Shown: piece after piece, positions 9,879 to 19,300 of the stretch
Layout: every line of letters starts with the position of its first letter
Numbering within the stretch: position 1 is the stretch's first letter
DNA from: Aquimarina sp. RZ0
GTDB taxonomy: Bacteria > Bacteroidota > Bacteroidia > Flavobacteriales > Flavobacteriaceae
Direction of reading: 5' to 3'
NCBI RefSeq assembly: GCF_008370685.1
Contig: NZ_VTZU01000002.1
Location: 1-64,000 of the forward strand
Length of the DNA: 64,000 bases
Made by a program: the position numbers and the translations under genes
The notes under the pieces: generated by a model
Told to the model about the DNA's origin: nothing
What the model saw: only the letters and a program-made list of their open reading frames with translations
Databases searched by the model: none

Positions 9879-11111
9879 ATGACACCACACGCCCTCTTTT
9901 ACTTATTAATTGCTATCATTATAATTGTATTCTTAGTTGATTCCTTGTTAGATATCCTTAATGCAAGACATTACAATAATATCATCCCAGACGAACTCTC
10001 TGATGTATATCCACACGAAGAATATCAAAAATCTATCGCATACAAAAAAGTGAATTTTAGATTTAAATTAGTTTCATCATCTGTCTCTTTATGCATTATG
10101 CTGCTTTTCTTTTACTTTGATGGTTTTGCCTGGGTAGATGCAATTGCGAGAAGTTTTTCTAAAAATCCAATTACTGTAGGTCTTATTTTTTTTGGAATTA
10201 TTATGATTGGTAGTGATATCCTTTCGATACCCGCCACATATTACAGAACTTTTGTTATCGAAGAGCGATTTGGTTTTAACAAGACGACTATTAAAACTTT
10301 TTTTATAGACAAGCTAAAAAGTATTTTAATGATGATTGTCGTTGGAGGAGGATTACTGGCTCTAATAATATGGTTTTATCAAATTACAGGTAAATATTTC
10401 TGGATATATGCCTGGGCTCTGGTGTCTATATTTACATTGGCAATGAATATGTTTTATGCCAAACTTATAGTACCACTATTTAATAAACAAACACCTCTGG
10501 AACCTGGAGAACTTAGAAATACTATAGAGGAATACTCTAGAAATGTAGGTTTTCAATTAAAAGATATATTTGTTATTGACGGGTCTAAAAGAAGTACAAA
10601 AGCTAATGCCTATTTTTCTGGTTTGGGGAGTGAAAAAAGAATTACACTATATGACACATTAATAAAAGATCTAAGTAAAGAAGAAATCGTAGCAGTATTA
10701 GCACACGAAGTAGGACATTATAAAAAAAGACATGTGATTATAAACTTGTTATTATCGATCATACTAACAGGAATTACACTTTGGTTTTTATCCCTTTTTA
10801 TTGCAAACCCACTTTTATCAGAAGCATTACAGGTAACACAACCATCTTTTCATATAGGATTAGTTGCATTTGGGATTTTGTATAGTCCTATTTCAGAAAT
10901 AACAGGACTGATTATGAATGTAGTTTCCAGGGCATTCGAATATCAGGCAGATGACTATGCTAAACATTCATATGATGGCGAAGCATTGATTAATAGCTTA
11001 AAAAAATTATCAAAAAACAATCTGAGTAATCTAACACCTCATCCAGCAATGGTATTTATACATTACTCACACCCAACGCTTTTACAACGAATTAAAAATT
11101 TACGAAAATAA
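9879..11111 (+). CDS. M48 family zinc metalloprotease, CAAX protease 1 (Ste24) type
   Basis: A 410-residue membrane protease. Hydrophobic helices occur near residues 5-22, 65-85, 100-120, 150-195, 290-310 and 325-345. The zinc motif HEVGH is at residues 276-280, and the third ligand is probably the Glu in AFEYQADDYA. This arrangement fits the Ste24/CAAX prenyl protease 1 group, and bacterial members are thought to degrade or process membrane proteins. Its natural substrate here is unknown. It sits between the RNA methyltransferase gene and the (p)ppGpp synthetase gene in the same direction. Confidence 0.92.
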   Translation: MTPHALFYLLIAIIIIVFLVDSLLDILNARHYNNIIPDELSDVYPHEEYQKSIAYKKVNFRFKLVSSSVSLCIMLLFFYFDGFAWVDAIARSFSKNPITVGLIFFGIIMIGSDILSIPATYYRTFVIEERFGFNKTTIKTFFIDKLKSILMMIVVGGGLLALIIWFYQITGKYFWIYAWALVSIFTLAMNMFYAKLIVPLFNKQTPLEPGELRNTIEEYSRNVGFQLKDIFVIDGSKRSTKANAYFSGLGSEKRITLYDTLIKDLSKEEIVAVLAHEVGHYKKRHVIINLLLSIILTGITLWFLSLFIANPLLSEALQVTQPSFHIGLVAFGILYSPISEITGLIMNVVSRAFEYQADDYAKHSYDGEALINSLKKLSKNNLSNLTPHPAMVFIHYSHPTLLQRIKNLRK

Positions 11112-11127
11112 ATCAATAAAGATACAC

Positions 11128-11158
11128 TTGGTTGTTACAATTCTTAATTGTATTTTTA
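11128..11158 (+). promoter_or_regulatory. Predicted promoter of the (p)ppGpp synthetase gene
   Basis: TTG at 11128-11130 and TATTTTTA at 11151-11158 are separated by 20 bases, close to the Bacteroidota -33/-7 consensus apart from A instead of G in the last -7 position. The predicted transcription start near 11165 lies just before the upstream ORF at 11172. Confidence 0.4.
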
Positions 11159-11171
11159 GCTATTACAGCTT

Positions 11172-11252
11172 ATGAGTTCACGATTGATTAAGTTAGTAAT
11201 AATGAACACAAAAAGATTAAACAGGGCTTCCCAAGAAAACTGTACAGTATGA
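11172..11252 (+). CDS. Possible 26-residue upstream ORF overlapping the Rel start
   Basis: An ATG at 11172 opens a 26-codon frame reading MSSRLIKLVIMNTKRLNRAS and ending QENCTV, with a second in-frame ATG at its codon 11. Its TGA stop (11250-11252) overlaps the ATG of the next gene (11249-11251), an ATGA overlap typical of translational coupling. It begins a few bases after a plausible promoter. The peptide resembles nothing I know and may be a leader that tunes translation of the (p)ppGpp enzyme, or chance. Confidence 0.3.
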   Translation: MSSRLIKLVIMNTKRLNRASQENCTV

Positions 11253-13459
11253 CTGAGGCCGCTATTGAAGAAGAAAATAAACAGATTGCCAAGCAGTATA
11301 AAGAGTTGCTTCGTATTAGCTATCGAGATTTAAGTAAAGAAGATAAAAAACTAATACGACAAGCATTTGATATTGCTGTTGATGCGCATAAAGATCAACG
11401 TCGCAAAAGTGGAGAGGCATATATATTCCACCCCATTGCCGTTGCAAAAACTGTAGCTAGTGAGATTGGATTAGATGCCACATCGATAGCTGCTGCATTA
11501 CTTCATGATGTTGTAGAAGATACTGAGTACACCCTTGTAGATATTGAGCAAATGTTTGGAGAAACAGTTGCTCGAATTGTAGATGGATTGACTAAAATAT
11601 CTTCCTTAAAAAAAGATAGAGATATCTCATTACAGGCAGAAAATTTCAGAAAAATGCTTCTCACCCTTAATGATGATGTCAGAGTTATTATCATTAAGAT
11701 AGCTGATCGCCTTCATAATATGCAAACGATGGATGCCATGCGTCCTGATAAGCAAGTAAAAATAGCTTCAGAAACGCTGTATATATATGCACCTCTTGCA
11801 CATAGAATCGGATTGTATAATATAAAGACAGAATTAGAAGATTTAGGTCTGAAATACACTGAACCCGAAGTATATAAAGACATTCTAGAGAAAATAAAAG
11901 AAAGTAAAGAAGAACAGGATTCTTATATAAAAAGATTTTCTGATAAGATTAAAGAAGGTCTTGATAAAGAAGATCTTGACTACGAAATCAAAGGAAGACC
12001 TAAATCAATTTTTTCTATTCGGCGTAAGATCATTAAGCAGAATATTACTTTTGAGGAAGTGTATGATAAGTTTGCTATAAGAATCATCTATAAATCGGAT
12101 GATATAGAAAATGAAAAGTTTATTGCCTGGAAAATCTACACCATTGTTACAGATTATTATCGCCCTAACCCTATCCGGTTAAGAGATTGGATATCGCAAC
12201 CCAAATCTACAGGATATGAAGCGCTACATATTACCGTAATTGGTCCGGACAGCCAATGGGTAGAGGTACAAATTCGCAGTGAACGAATGCATGAGATAGC
12301 AGAAAAAGGATATGCTGCTCATTATAAATATAAAAATAACGAAGAAAAACAAGACCAGGGACTGGATGGATGGTTAAACAGACTACAGGAAGCATTAGAA
12401 AACTCTGAAGCAAATGCGGTAGATTTTGTAGAAGAGTTTAAACTTAATCTATATGCCAAAGAAATTTTTGTTTTCACTCCGGAAGGAGATTTAAAATCCT
12501 TACCAAAAGGTGCTACTGCACTAGATTTTGGATTCAGTGTACATACGGAAGTAGGCCTTAAAACAAGAGGCGCCCGTGTAAATGGTAAACTAGTGCCGCT
12601 TAGTCACGAATTAAAAAGTGGAGATCAGGTAGAAATCATTACTTCTACCAAATCAAAACCCTCTTCCAACTGGTTAGATTATGCAACTACCGCCAGAGCA
12701 AGATCAAAGATTAAATCTGCCCTACGTGACGAAAAGAAGCAAATAGCATCTGAAGGAAAGGTAATACTTAAACGCAAACTACGTTCTCAAAAAATTACAC
12801 TTAATGAAAAGGTTATAAATGAGCTTGTATTATATTTCAAACTTAAAACAAGTCAAGATCTCTTTTATAGAGTAGGCATCGGAACTATTGATAATCAAAA
12901 GATCAAAGAATTTGCTACAACACGTAGTAATGTCTTTATGAATTTTATTAAAAATAGAATTCGTAGAGGTAATAACCCTAAGGATCTTAATAAAGATGAG
13001 ATCACTTCTAAATATGACCTTTTAGTTTTTGGTAAAGATTCAGAAAAGCTAGAGTATAAGCTGTCTAACTGCTGTAATCCTATAGCAGGAGATAATGTTT
13101 TTGGATTTATCACCGTAAATGAAGGCATTAAAGTTCATAAAAAAGATTGCCCTAATGCATTACAATTACAGAGCAATTATGCATACCGTATCATCCTTGC
13201 AAAATGGATCGATTCTAGTCAGGAAGTATACAAAGCTGTGATCCGATTGAATGGCATTGATAACATTGGTGTCGTAAATGAAGTAACACAGATTATATCT
13301 AATAATATGCATCTCGCCATTTATAATATGAATTTTGATACTAATGATGGTGTATTTACAGGTAAGTTAACTGTAGGCGTAAAAAATAAAAACACATTAA
13401 AGACTGTCATCCAAAACCTTTCTAAAGTAAATGGAATTGACAAGGTAATAAGGGAGTAG
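11249..13459 (+). CDS. rel: Bifunctional RelA/SpoT-type (p)ppGpp synthetase/hydrolase
   Basis: A 736-residue long RSH protein, the expected length. An HD hydrolase domain (about 45-195) has an intact HDVVEDT motif, so hydrolysis should be active. The synthetase domain (about 240-365) contains GRPKSIFSIRRK and STGYEALHITV. TGS (about 400-465), a zinc-finger/helical region with CCNP (about 605-640) and a C-terminal ACT domain (about 665-736) follow. It makes and degrades the stringent-response alarmone under amino-acid starvation. The ATG at 11249 overlaps the stop of a small upstream ORF. The nearby order M48 protease, Rel, Fur-family regulator, purA is one I associate with flavobacteria. Confidence 0.96.
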   Translation: MTEAAIEEENKQIAKQYKELLRISYRDLSKEDKKLIRQAFDIAVDAHKDQRRKSGEAYIFHPIAVAKTVASEIGLDATSIAAALLHDVVEDTEYTLVDIEQMFGETVARIVDGLTKISSLKKDRDISLQAENFRKMLLTLNDDVRVIIIKIADRLHNMQTMDAMRPDKQVKIASETLYIYAPLAHRIGLYNIKTELEDLGLKYTEPEVYKDILEKIKESKEEQDSYIKRFSDKIKEGLDKEDLDYEIKGRPKSIFSIRRKIIKQNITFEEVYDKFAIRIIYKSDDIENEKFIAWKIYTIVTDYYRPNPIRLRDWISQPKSTGYEALHITVIGPDSQWVEVQIRSERMHEIAEKGYAAHYKYKNNEEKQDQGLDGWLNRLQEALENSEANAVDFVEEFKLNLYAKEIFVFTPEGDLKSLPKGATALDFGFSVHTEVGLKTRGARVNGKLVPLSHELKSGDQVEIITSTKSKPSSNWLDYATTARARSKIKSALRDEKKQIASEGKVILKRKLRSQKITLNEKVINELVLYFKLKTSQDLFYRVGIGTIDNQKIKEFATTRSNVFMNFIKNRIRRGNNPKDLNKDEITSKYDLLVFGKDSEKLEYKLSNCCNPIAGDNVFGFITVNEGIKVHKKDCPNALQLQSNYAYRIILAKWIDSSQEVYKAVIRLNGIDNIGVVNEVTQIISNNMHLAIYNMNFDTNDGVFTGKLTVGVKNKNTLKTVIQNLSKVNGIDKVIRE

Positions 13460-13578
13460 ACAAAAACACGTTATATGATATCTATATTATAAACTACTCG
13501 TTTCTTTATTGTTAATAAATGATTAACTCCAAATATATAATAACATCAAAAAATAAATAATAACGTTAGAAAATAATG

Positions 13579-13586
13579 TAAATTTG
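13579..13586 (+). promoter_or_regulatory. Probable -7 element before the Fur-family gene
   Basis: TAAATTTG at 13579-13586 matches TAnnTTTG exactly and lies 13 bases before the start codon. I could not find a matching TTG at the usual distance, so the call rests on one element. Confidence 0.35.
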
Positions 13587-13599
13587 CTTTTTTAAACGT

Positions 13600-14061
13600 A
13601 TGAGTACCAAAACAACTACGCAAAGCGACCAAAACATTGTTAAAAATGTTTTCACCAGTTTTCTGGAAGAAAATGGACATAGAAAAACACCAGAACGATA
13701 CGCTATACTCCAAGAAATTTATGAGAGTGAAGAGCATTTTGATATAGAATCTTTATATATCAAAATGAAAAACAAAAACTATCGTGTAAGTCGCGCTACA
13801 CTTTATAATACGATAGAATTATTATTGGACTGTAAATTAGTTCGCAAACACCAATTTGGTCAAAGTCAGGCACAATATGAAAAATCATATTTTGACAGAC
13901 AACACGACCACCTGATTCTAACTGATAGTGGTGAGGTTTTAGAGTTTTGTGATCCGAGAATTCAATCCATAAAAAAAACAATCGAAGAAATATTCGATGT
14001 AGACATTACTAATCATTCTTTATATTTCTACGGAACTAAGAAAAAACCAACTAATCAATAA
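13600..14061 (+). CDS. Fur-family transcriptional regulator
   Basis: A 153-residue metal-dependent DNA-binding protein. The winged helix is at about 15-95, with [13 protein letters not shown] as the recognition helix region, and the dimerisation/metal domain follows with the HDHLI motif. There is no CxxC pair near the C-terminus, so the usual structural zinc site of many Fur and PerR proteins is absent. That leaves open whether it senses iron, zinc, manganese or peroxide. It is followed after five bases by purA and is likely co-transcribed with it, a link common in this phylum. Confidence 0.9.
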   Translation: MSTKTTTQSDQNIVKNVFTSFLEENGHRKTPERYAILQEIYESEEHFDIESLYIKMKNKNYRVSRATLYNTIELLLDCKLVRKHQFGQSQAQYEKSYFDRQHDHLILTDSGEVLEFCDPRIQSIKKTIEEIFDVDITNHSLYFYGTKKKPTNQ

Positions 14062-14066
14062 AACTA

Positions 14067-15338
14067 ATGGCGGTAAACTTATTACTTGGTCTTCAATGGG
14101 GAGACGAAGGGAAAGGCAAAATTGTAGACGTTCTTACAAAAAATTATGACATCATTGCTAGATTTCAGGGAGGCCCTAATGCCGGGCACACGTTGGAATT
14201 TGATGGTATCAAACATGTGTTGCATACAATTCCAAGTGGAATTTTTCATGATAAAGCAATTAATTTAGTAGGTAATGGTGTCGTTATTGACCCTGTAATT
14301 TTCAAAAAAGAATTAGATAATCTGGCCAAGTTTAATTTAGATTACAAATCTAAACTATTAATTTCCAGAAAAGCACATATCATACTACCGACCCATAGAA
14401 TTCTTGATGCTGCTTCTGAAGCTTCTAAAGGAAAGGCCAAAATTGGTTCTACTCTAAAAGGAATAGGACCTACATATATGGATAAAACCGGAAGAAATGG
14501 TATTCGTATTGGAGATCTGGAATTAAGTGATTGGAAAAAGCGTTATCGCAATCTGGCAAACAAACATGAAGCTATGATCGATTTCTATGACGCTAAGATA
14601 GAATATGATCTTGAAGAACTGGAAAACGAATTTTTTGAAGCGGTCAAAACACTAAAATCACTTACATTTATTGATAGTGAAGAATACTTGTATCAGGCAC
14701 AAAGAGAAGGTAAAAAAATACTGGCAGAAGGTGCTCAAGGATCTTTATTAGACATTGATTTTGGGACATATCCATTTGTCACTTCATCTAATACCACTGC
14801 GGCAGGAGCTTGTACCGGTTTGGGAGTAGCTCCTAATAAAATAAAGGAGGTCTTTGGGATTTTTAAAGCTTATACGACAAGAGTAGGTAGCGGTCCGTTC
14901 CCTACCGAGCTTTTTGATAAAGATGGAGAAACAATGGCTAGTGTGGGACAGGAATTTGGTGCAACTACAGGAAGACCACGTAGATGTGGATGGTTAGATC
15001 TAGTTGCTTTAAAGTACGCTGTACAAGTAAATGGAGTTACACAATTAATGATGATGAAGGGTGATGTATTAAGCGGTTTTAATACATTAAAAGTATGTAC
15101 AGCCTATAAATACCAAGGCAAAACTATCACTCACCTACCTTATACTATAGAACCAGAAAATGTAACACCGGTCTATACTGAAATGAAAGGCTGGTCAGCA
15201 GATCTTACGAAGATGAGTGATACAGCACAACTTCCAAAAGAATTAAATGAGTATATCACCTTCTTAGAAAAAGAACTGGAAACACCCATTACTATTGTAT
15301 CTGTTGGTCCTGACAGAACACAGACTATTCATAGATAA
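14067..15338 (+). CDS. purA: Adenylosuccinate synthetase
   Basis: This cytoplasmic enzyme joins IMP and aspartate with GTP to form adenylosuccinate, the first committed step to AMP. The 423-residue protein has the N-terminal WGDEGKGKIVD nucleotide-binding loop, GPNAGHT, the catalytic GIGPTYMDK region and the GTP-binding VGPDRTQT near the end. Length is normal. It lies five bases after the Fur-family gene and ends at a strong terminator, so the two form a short operon. Confidence 0.98.
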   Translation: MAVNLLLGLQWGDEGKGKIVDVLTKNYDIIARFQGGPNAGHTLEFDGIKHVLHTIPSGIFHDKAINLVGNGVVIDPVIFKKELDNLAKFNLDYKSKLLISRKAHIILPTHRILDAASEASKGKAKIGSTLKGIGPTYMDKTGRNGIRIGDLELSDWKKRYRNLANKHEAMIDFYDAKIEYDLEELENEFFEAVKTLKSLTFIDSEEYLYQAQREGKKILAEGAQGSLLDIDFGTYPFVTSSNTTAAGACTGLGVAPNKIKEVFGIFKAYTTRVGSGPFPTELFDKDGETMASVGQEFGATTGRPRRCGWLDLVALKYAVQVNGVTQLMMMKGDVLSGFNTLKVCTAYKYQGKTITHLPYTIEPENVTPVYTEMKGWSADLTKMSDTAQLPKELNEYITFLEKELETPITIVSVGPDRTQTIHR

Positions 15339-15363
15339 TATTTAAATATAGCAATAAAAAGAG

Positions 15364-15403
15364 ACTGCAAGACTTTAATTTTGATAAATTAAAGTCTTGC
15401 AGT
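15364..15403. terminator. Strong bidirectional terminator between purA and the PD40 gene
   Basis: An 18-base perfect inverted repeat: the arm at 15364-15381 (ACTGCAAGACTTTAATTT) is complementary to 15386-15403 around the four-base loop TGAT. T/A-rich sequence flanks both sides. It lies between two convergent genes and can serve both. Confidence 0.8.
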
Positions 15404-15468
15404 TTACTTTAGTAGTACTATTGAGTAAAAAGCTTTATGCCCTATTCACTATATAAAAAATATTGATA

Positions 15469-16650
15469 TTATAGTGATGTAGTCTCTACTTTCTTAGGCT
15501 TAAACTTCATATGCTGCTCTAATTTTTTCTTAACTTTTGGCATACGTTTACGATATTCTAATAAAGGACCTATCTGTTCAAAACTATAAATATCATCATC
15601 TCCCCTGCCTCCTTTGCGATTACTTGCAAAATATCCTTTTTTATCTGCTTCGTTGATAATAAATGTAAAATCATCTTCAGAGCTATTAATTGGTGCTCCC
15701 AAATTATAAACCTTTATCTTTTCGTATTCAGTTGGCACAGCCATAAAAATATCCAAACCTCCTAAGCCTTGATGTCCATCACTAGCAAAAAATAATTTTC
15801 CTTTATCACTAATATATGGAAAAGTCTCTCTGCCAGAAGTATTTATAACACTTCCCATATTTTGAGGAGTTCCAAAGCTCCCATCCTTATATAGTTCTAC
15901 CATATACAAATCCGATTCACCATAACTACCTGGCATATCACTTGCAAAATATAAAAACTTCTCATCAAGTGATAATGCAGGGTGTGCAATCGAATATTCT
16001 GCACTATTAAAAGGCAATTCTTCTATATCAATCCACTTACCGTTATGATAAGTCGCTCTATACATTTTCAATAAAACGATTCCTTTTGAGCTTCTTACAG
16101 GAGTACTGTTAGAATAACTATTCCTTGTAAAATAAACTGTTTTTCCATCTTTACTAAAAATCGCAGAAGATTCATGAAACTTAGTATTTATGCTACCTTT
16201 TAATCGTATCACACTTTTCCCTCCCTTAGTAGCAGGTTTTGTTGTATACAAATCTAAAAAAGGTTGATTATTCAAGTCATGAAGTATGGTAGTCAATCTA
16301 CCTTTATTTCGAGAAGAAGCAAATACCAGCTCTCCCTTATAAAAACTTGGAGCATAATCAGAATACTTAGAATTAATTTCTAAAATATCCACTCTAAAAT
16401 TTTCAGTTTCTTTTTCTAGCGATCTTGGTTCATTAAATAAGAAGTTACTTTCCTCAGTATTCTTTAGATTTTCTTTATCTCCTGATTCTTCCTCACTCTC
16501 TTTCTTTGCGTTTACATCAATTTCACCTGTTTTTACGAATGTAGATTCTTTTCTGACTTGACTTGTTATTTCTAATCGTTTTTCCTGAGAAAACACAGTA
16601 TTCAAAAAAAAGAAAAAAAACAGCCCCCAAAGGTTTTTTCTCATTAACAT
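15469..16650 (-). CDS. Exported PD40 (WD40-like) beta-propeller protein
   Basis: A 393-residue protein with an N-terminal signal peptide rich in Phe (FFFFFLNTVFSQ) and a charged spacer (about 25-90). It then has several PD40 repeats, recognisable by VFASSRNKG, VYFTRNSYS, LYFASDMPG, LFFASDGHQG and GYFASNRKGG. In flavobacteria such propellers usually belong to longer proteins with TPR, PD40 and a C-terminal OmpA peptidoglycan-binding domain. This one ends soon after the propeller with no OmpA domain, so it is either a stand-alone form or a shortened relative. It probably acts in the periplasm or at the surface; its partner is unknown. It is convergent with purA. Confidence 0.8.
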   Translation of the reverse strand: MLMRKNLWGLFFFFFLNTVFSQEKRLEITSQVRKESTFVKTGEIDVNAKKESEEESGDKENLKNTEESNFLFNEPRSLEKETENFRVDILEINSKYSDYAPSFYKGELVFASSRNKGRLTTILHDLNNQPFLDLYTTKPATKGGKSVIRLKGSINTKFHESSAIFSKDGKTVYFTRNSYSNSTPVRSSKGIVLLKMYRATYHNGKWIDIEELPFNSAEYSIAHPALSLDEKFLYFASDMPGSYGESDLYMVELYKDGSFGTPQNMGSVINTSGRETFPYISDKGKLFFASDGHQGLGGLDIFMAVPTEYEKIKVYNLGAPINSSEDDFTFIINEADKKGYFASNRKGGRGDDDIYSFEQIGPLLEYRKRMPKVKKKLEQHMKFKPKKVETTSL

Positions 16651-17307
16651 CTATTATTTTTTAGTCAATAGTGCTACGACCTTTATCTTCATTTTTCAAG
16701 AAACCATATTTTATTCTTAATAATCCCCCATAGACTTATCAGAATGTGAGTACATGCTTTAATATAAAAATTAAGATGATGCTATCCCCATAGCATTAAT
16801 CGTGCTCTTTGTGTGTTACAGAATGCAATGTACTGATACATAAATATATAAAGTGTTAAAAAATCAAAAAATATTTCACACAAGATGTATATAAAAATAA
16901 ATTATTTAGAATTGCGCACATCTAATATGCTTTAAAACCGTAATAAATAAAGGGTTTAAGAAGACTTTTTAATTATAAAAAGCGACATAATTATCTCACT
17001 GAGCTAGAAAAAAATCTGACACATAGTTAGACTTTTTAATCCAAAATGTCCAAGTTAACAAAGAAGTAAACATTGTATCGAATCTCAATCTGGTTAAAGT
17101 AATTTGATAAAATTTAAGTTATGATATCCGTTATCCCCGATAGAAAACCATTAACTTTTTCGATATTAGTATTAATTAGAATACTACAAGATGCAACAAT
17201 AGAATACACATGAGGTCATTAAATAAGGAAACAACGTTTTTATTTTATCTAATGAGCTACAATCATTAGATACAATTTTCGTTATTTTGCAAATAAATAT
17301 CTAATAC
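16651..17307. other. 657-base gap without a recognisable gene
   Basis: AT-rich sequence between two divergent genes. No ORF with coding character and no RNA gene was recognised. Short repeated words occur: CCCCATAG near 16727 and 16791, and GACTTTTTAAT near 16972 and 17030. They may be chance in such AT-rich DNA. The gap presumably holds promoters for both neighbours. Confidence 0.5.
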
Positions 17308-19212
17308 TTGAAAAATACTTTTTTTTATCTAGCCTTTATTTTACTTTTTTCTAATGTTCTGCTTGCGCAAGAAGGTAAAAAGATAAATGTACAATCTGAT
17401 CGTACTATTAAAGACGAAAATCGTTTCCCTGGTGCTACTGTTTTGGCTAAGGTGAACAAACAAGTATACATGAAGCATGAAGGGATAGAGATCTGGTGTG
17501 ATCAAGCGGTACACTACAGCGAAGATAAATTTGTCAGAGCTTTTGGTAATGTAAAAATGGTACAAGGCGACACGCTGAATATGACCAGTAATTATGCTGA
17601 GTATAATGGTAATACGCAATTTGCATATGCCAGAGAAAAAGTATTTATGGAAACCCCATCAAATACGCTAAGCACAGATACTTTATTTTTTGACCGTTTG
17701 CGCCAACAAGCCTATTATCGTAGTGGAGGAACAGTAAAGGATTCCTCCAGAACAAATACACTAACCAGTAGAATAGGTCGCTATTTTATTGATAGAGGTA
17801 TGTTTTCTTTTAATACAAATGTAAAAATTGTAAATCCAGAAAACACTGTAGATTCTGATCGCCTTGATTATTTCAAGGAGAACGGTCACGCATATTTATA
17901 TGGACCATCCACAGTAAAAGGAAAAGAAAGTACTCTTTATTGCGAACGAGGTTTTTATGATACAAAAGTCAAAACAGGATATGCAATAAAAAATTCGCGT
18001 ATTGACTATGATAATCGCACTGTTTTTGGGGATAGCATTTTTTACAATAGTGCCATCCAGTTTGCCTCTGCAACTAATAATATTAAAGTATTAGATACTG
18101 CCAATCAATCTGTAATCACCGGGCATTATGCAGAAGTCTTTAAAGACAAAGATTCTGTTTTTATAACAAAAAGAGCATTGGCTGCCACGCTACAAGAAAA
18201 AGATTCCATCTACATTCATAGTGATACGCTTATGGTGACGGGTAAGCCTGAAAGAAGAATTATGAATGGGTTTTATGATGTACGGATTTATAAAAGTAAT
18301 ATGAGTGGAAAAAGTGACTCTATTAATGTTGATCAAACATCGGGCTATACCAAAATGATTGGCAAACCAATTTTATGGTCGCAGAGAAACCAGATGACAG
18401 GGGACACAATAAAAATTATATCTAATACTGAAACCGAAAAACTAGATTCGCTGGTTGTATATCAAAACGCTTTTCTCGTCCAGGAAGACACCCTAAAAGC
18501 AGGGTATAATCAAGTTAAAGGACAGACCTTGTATGGACTGTTTGAGGATAATGAGATTTATCAAATAGATATCGACAAAAACACAGAAACTATTTTTTAT
18601 CAGCGAGAAAGTGAGGGGGAACTAAAACTTATCGGGATCAATAAAGTACTCTCTAGTTCTATAAAACTTCTGCTGGAGCAAAGAGAAATAGTTGATGTCT
18701 TTTATTATCAAAATGTGGATGGCACCTTGTATCGCGAAATTGACTTACCACAGAGTGCCAGGGAACTCTCTGGTTTTCAATGGAGAGGCGATGAACAAAT
18801 ACTAAGCAAAAAAGATCTTTTCAGAGGAGAAGCTCCTCCCAAGTTGATTAAAATAAAAGGATTGCCACTACCAGTAGAAGATGATGATTTCTTTGATGAA
18901 GAGACCGTAAAACGTTTAGAAGAAAATAAATCTGAAGGCTCTCGTTTATTAGAACAAAAACTAGAGGATGCAGAACTTAAGGAAACAAATGAAGAATTAA
19001 ATACGATCCCTGCTAATAAACAGGGACCAAAAAAGAAACCTAAATCTGATAAAGAAAAGAACGCTTCTGAAAAGAAAAAAAAAGCAAAGAAAACTGCATT
19101 TACAGACCCTGATCTGAGCCGGACTGCCCGAGAACGTGATAGTATTACTGTAACAACGCTGGATAATCAAAAAGTAAAAGACAGTATCAATAGTAAAAAA
19201 AACAAAATATAA
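17308..19212 (+). CDS. OstA-like protein, probable lipopolysaccharide transport component, TTG start
   Basis: A 634-residue protein starting at TTG with a clean signal peptide (MKNTFFYLAFILLFSNVLLAQ). No ATG exists that would keep this signal, so the TTG start is firm. Residues about 25-330 form an OstA/LptA-like jelly-roll region, marked by repeated phrases such as IEIWCDQAVHY, VRAFGNVKMVQGDTL and AYAREKVFM. Proteins of this type carry lipopolysaccharide across the periplasm. The C-terminal 100 residues are very rich in Lys and Glu and probably disordered (PKKKPKSDKEK). No OMP beta-barrel of LptD type is obvious. The class III aminotransferase gene follows after 88 bases. Confidence 0.85.
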   Translation: MKNTFFYLAFILLFSNVLLAQEGKKINVQSDRTIKDENRFPGATVLAKVNKQVYMKHEGIEIWCDQAVHYSEDKFVRAFGNVKMVQGDTLNMTSNYAEYNGNTQFAYAREKVFMETPSNTLSTDTLFFDRLRQQAYYRSGGTVKDSSRTNTLTSRIGRYFIDRGMFSFNTNVKIVNPENTVDSDRLDYFKENGHAYLYGPSTVKGKESTLYCERGFYDTKVKTGYAIKNSRIDYDNRTVFGDSIFYNSAIQFASATNNIKVLDTANQSVITGHYAEVFKDKDSVFITKRALAATLQEKDSIYIHSDTLMVTGKPERRIMNGFYDVRIYKSNMSGKSDSINVDQTSGYTKMIGKPILWSQRNQMTGDTIKIISNTETEKLDSLVVYQNAFLVQEDTLKAGYNQVKGQTLYGLFEDNEIYQIDIDKNTETIFYQRESEGELKLIGINKVLSSSIKLLLEQREIVDVFYYQNVDGTLYREIDLPQSARELSGFQWRGDEQILSKKDLFRGEAPPKLIKIKGLPLPVEDDDFFDEETVKRLEENKSEGSRLLEQKLEDAELKETNEELNTIPANKQGPKKKPKSDKEKNASEKKKKAKKTAFTDPDLSRTARERDSITVTTLDNQKVKDSINSKKNKI

Positions 19213-19300
19213 ATCATTATCTCTAGTTTCAAAACATACAACCTCCTGATCATTTTTAGTAAAGCCATAAATACTTCAATATTTGACTTAAATTTGCTTT

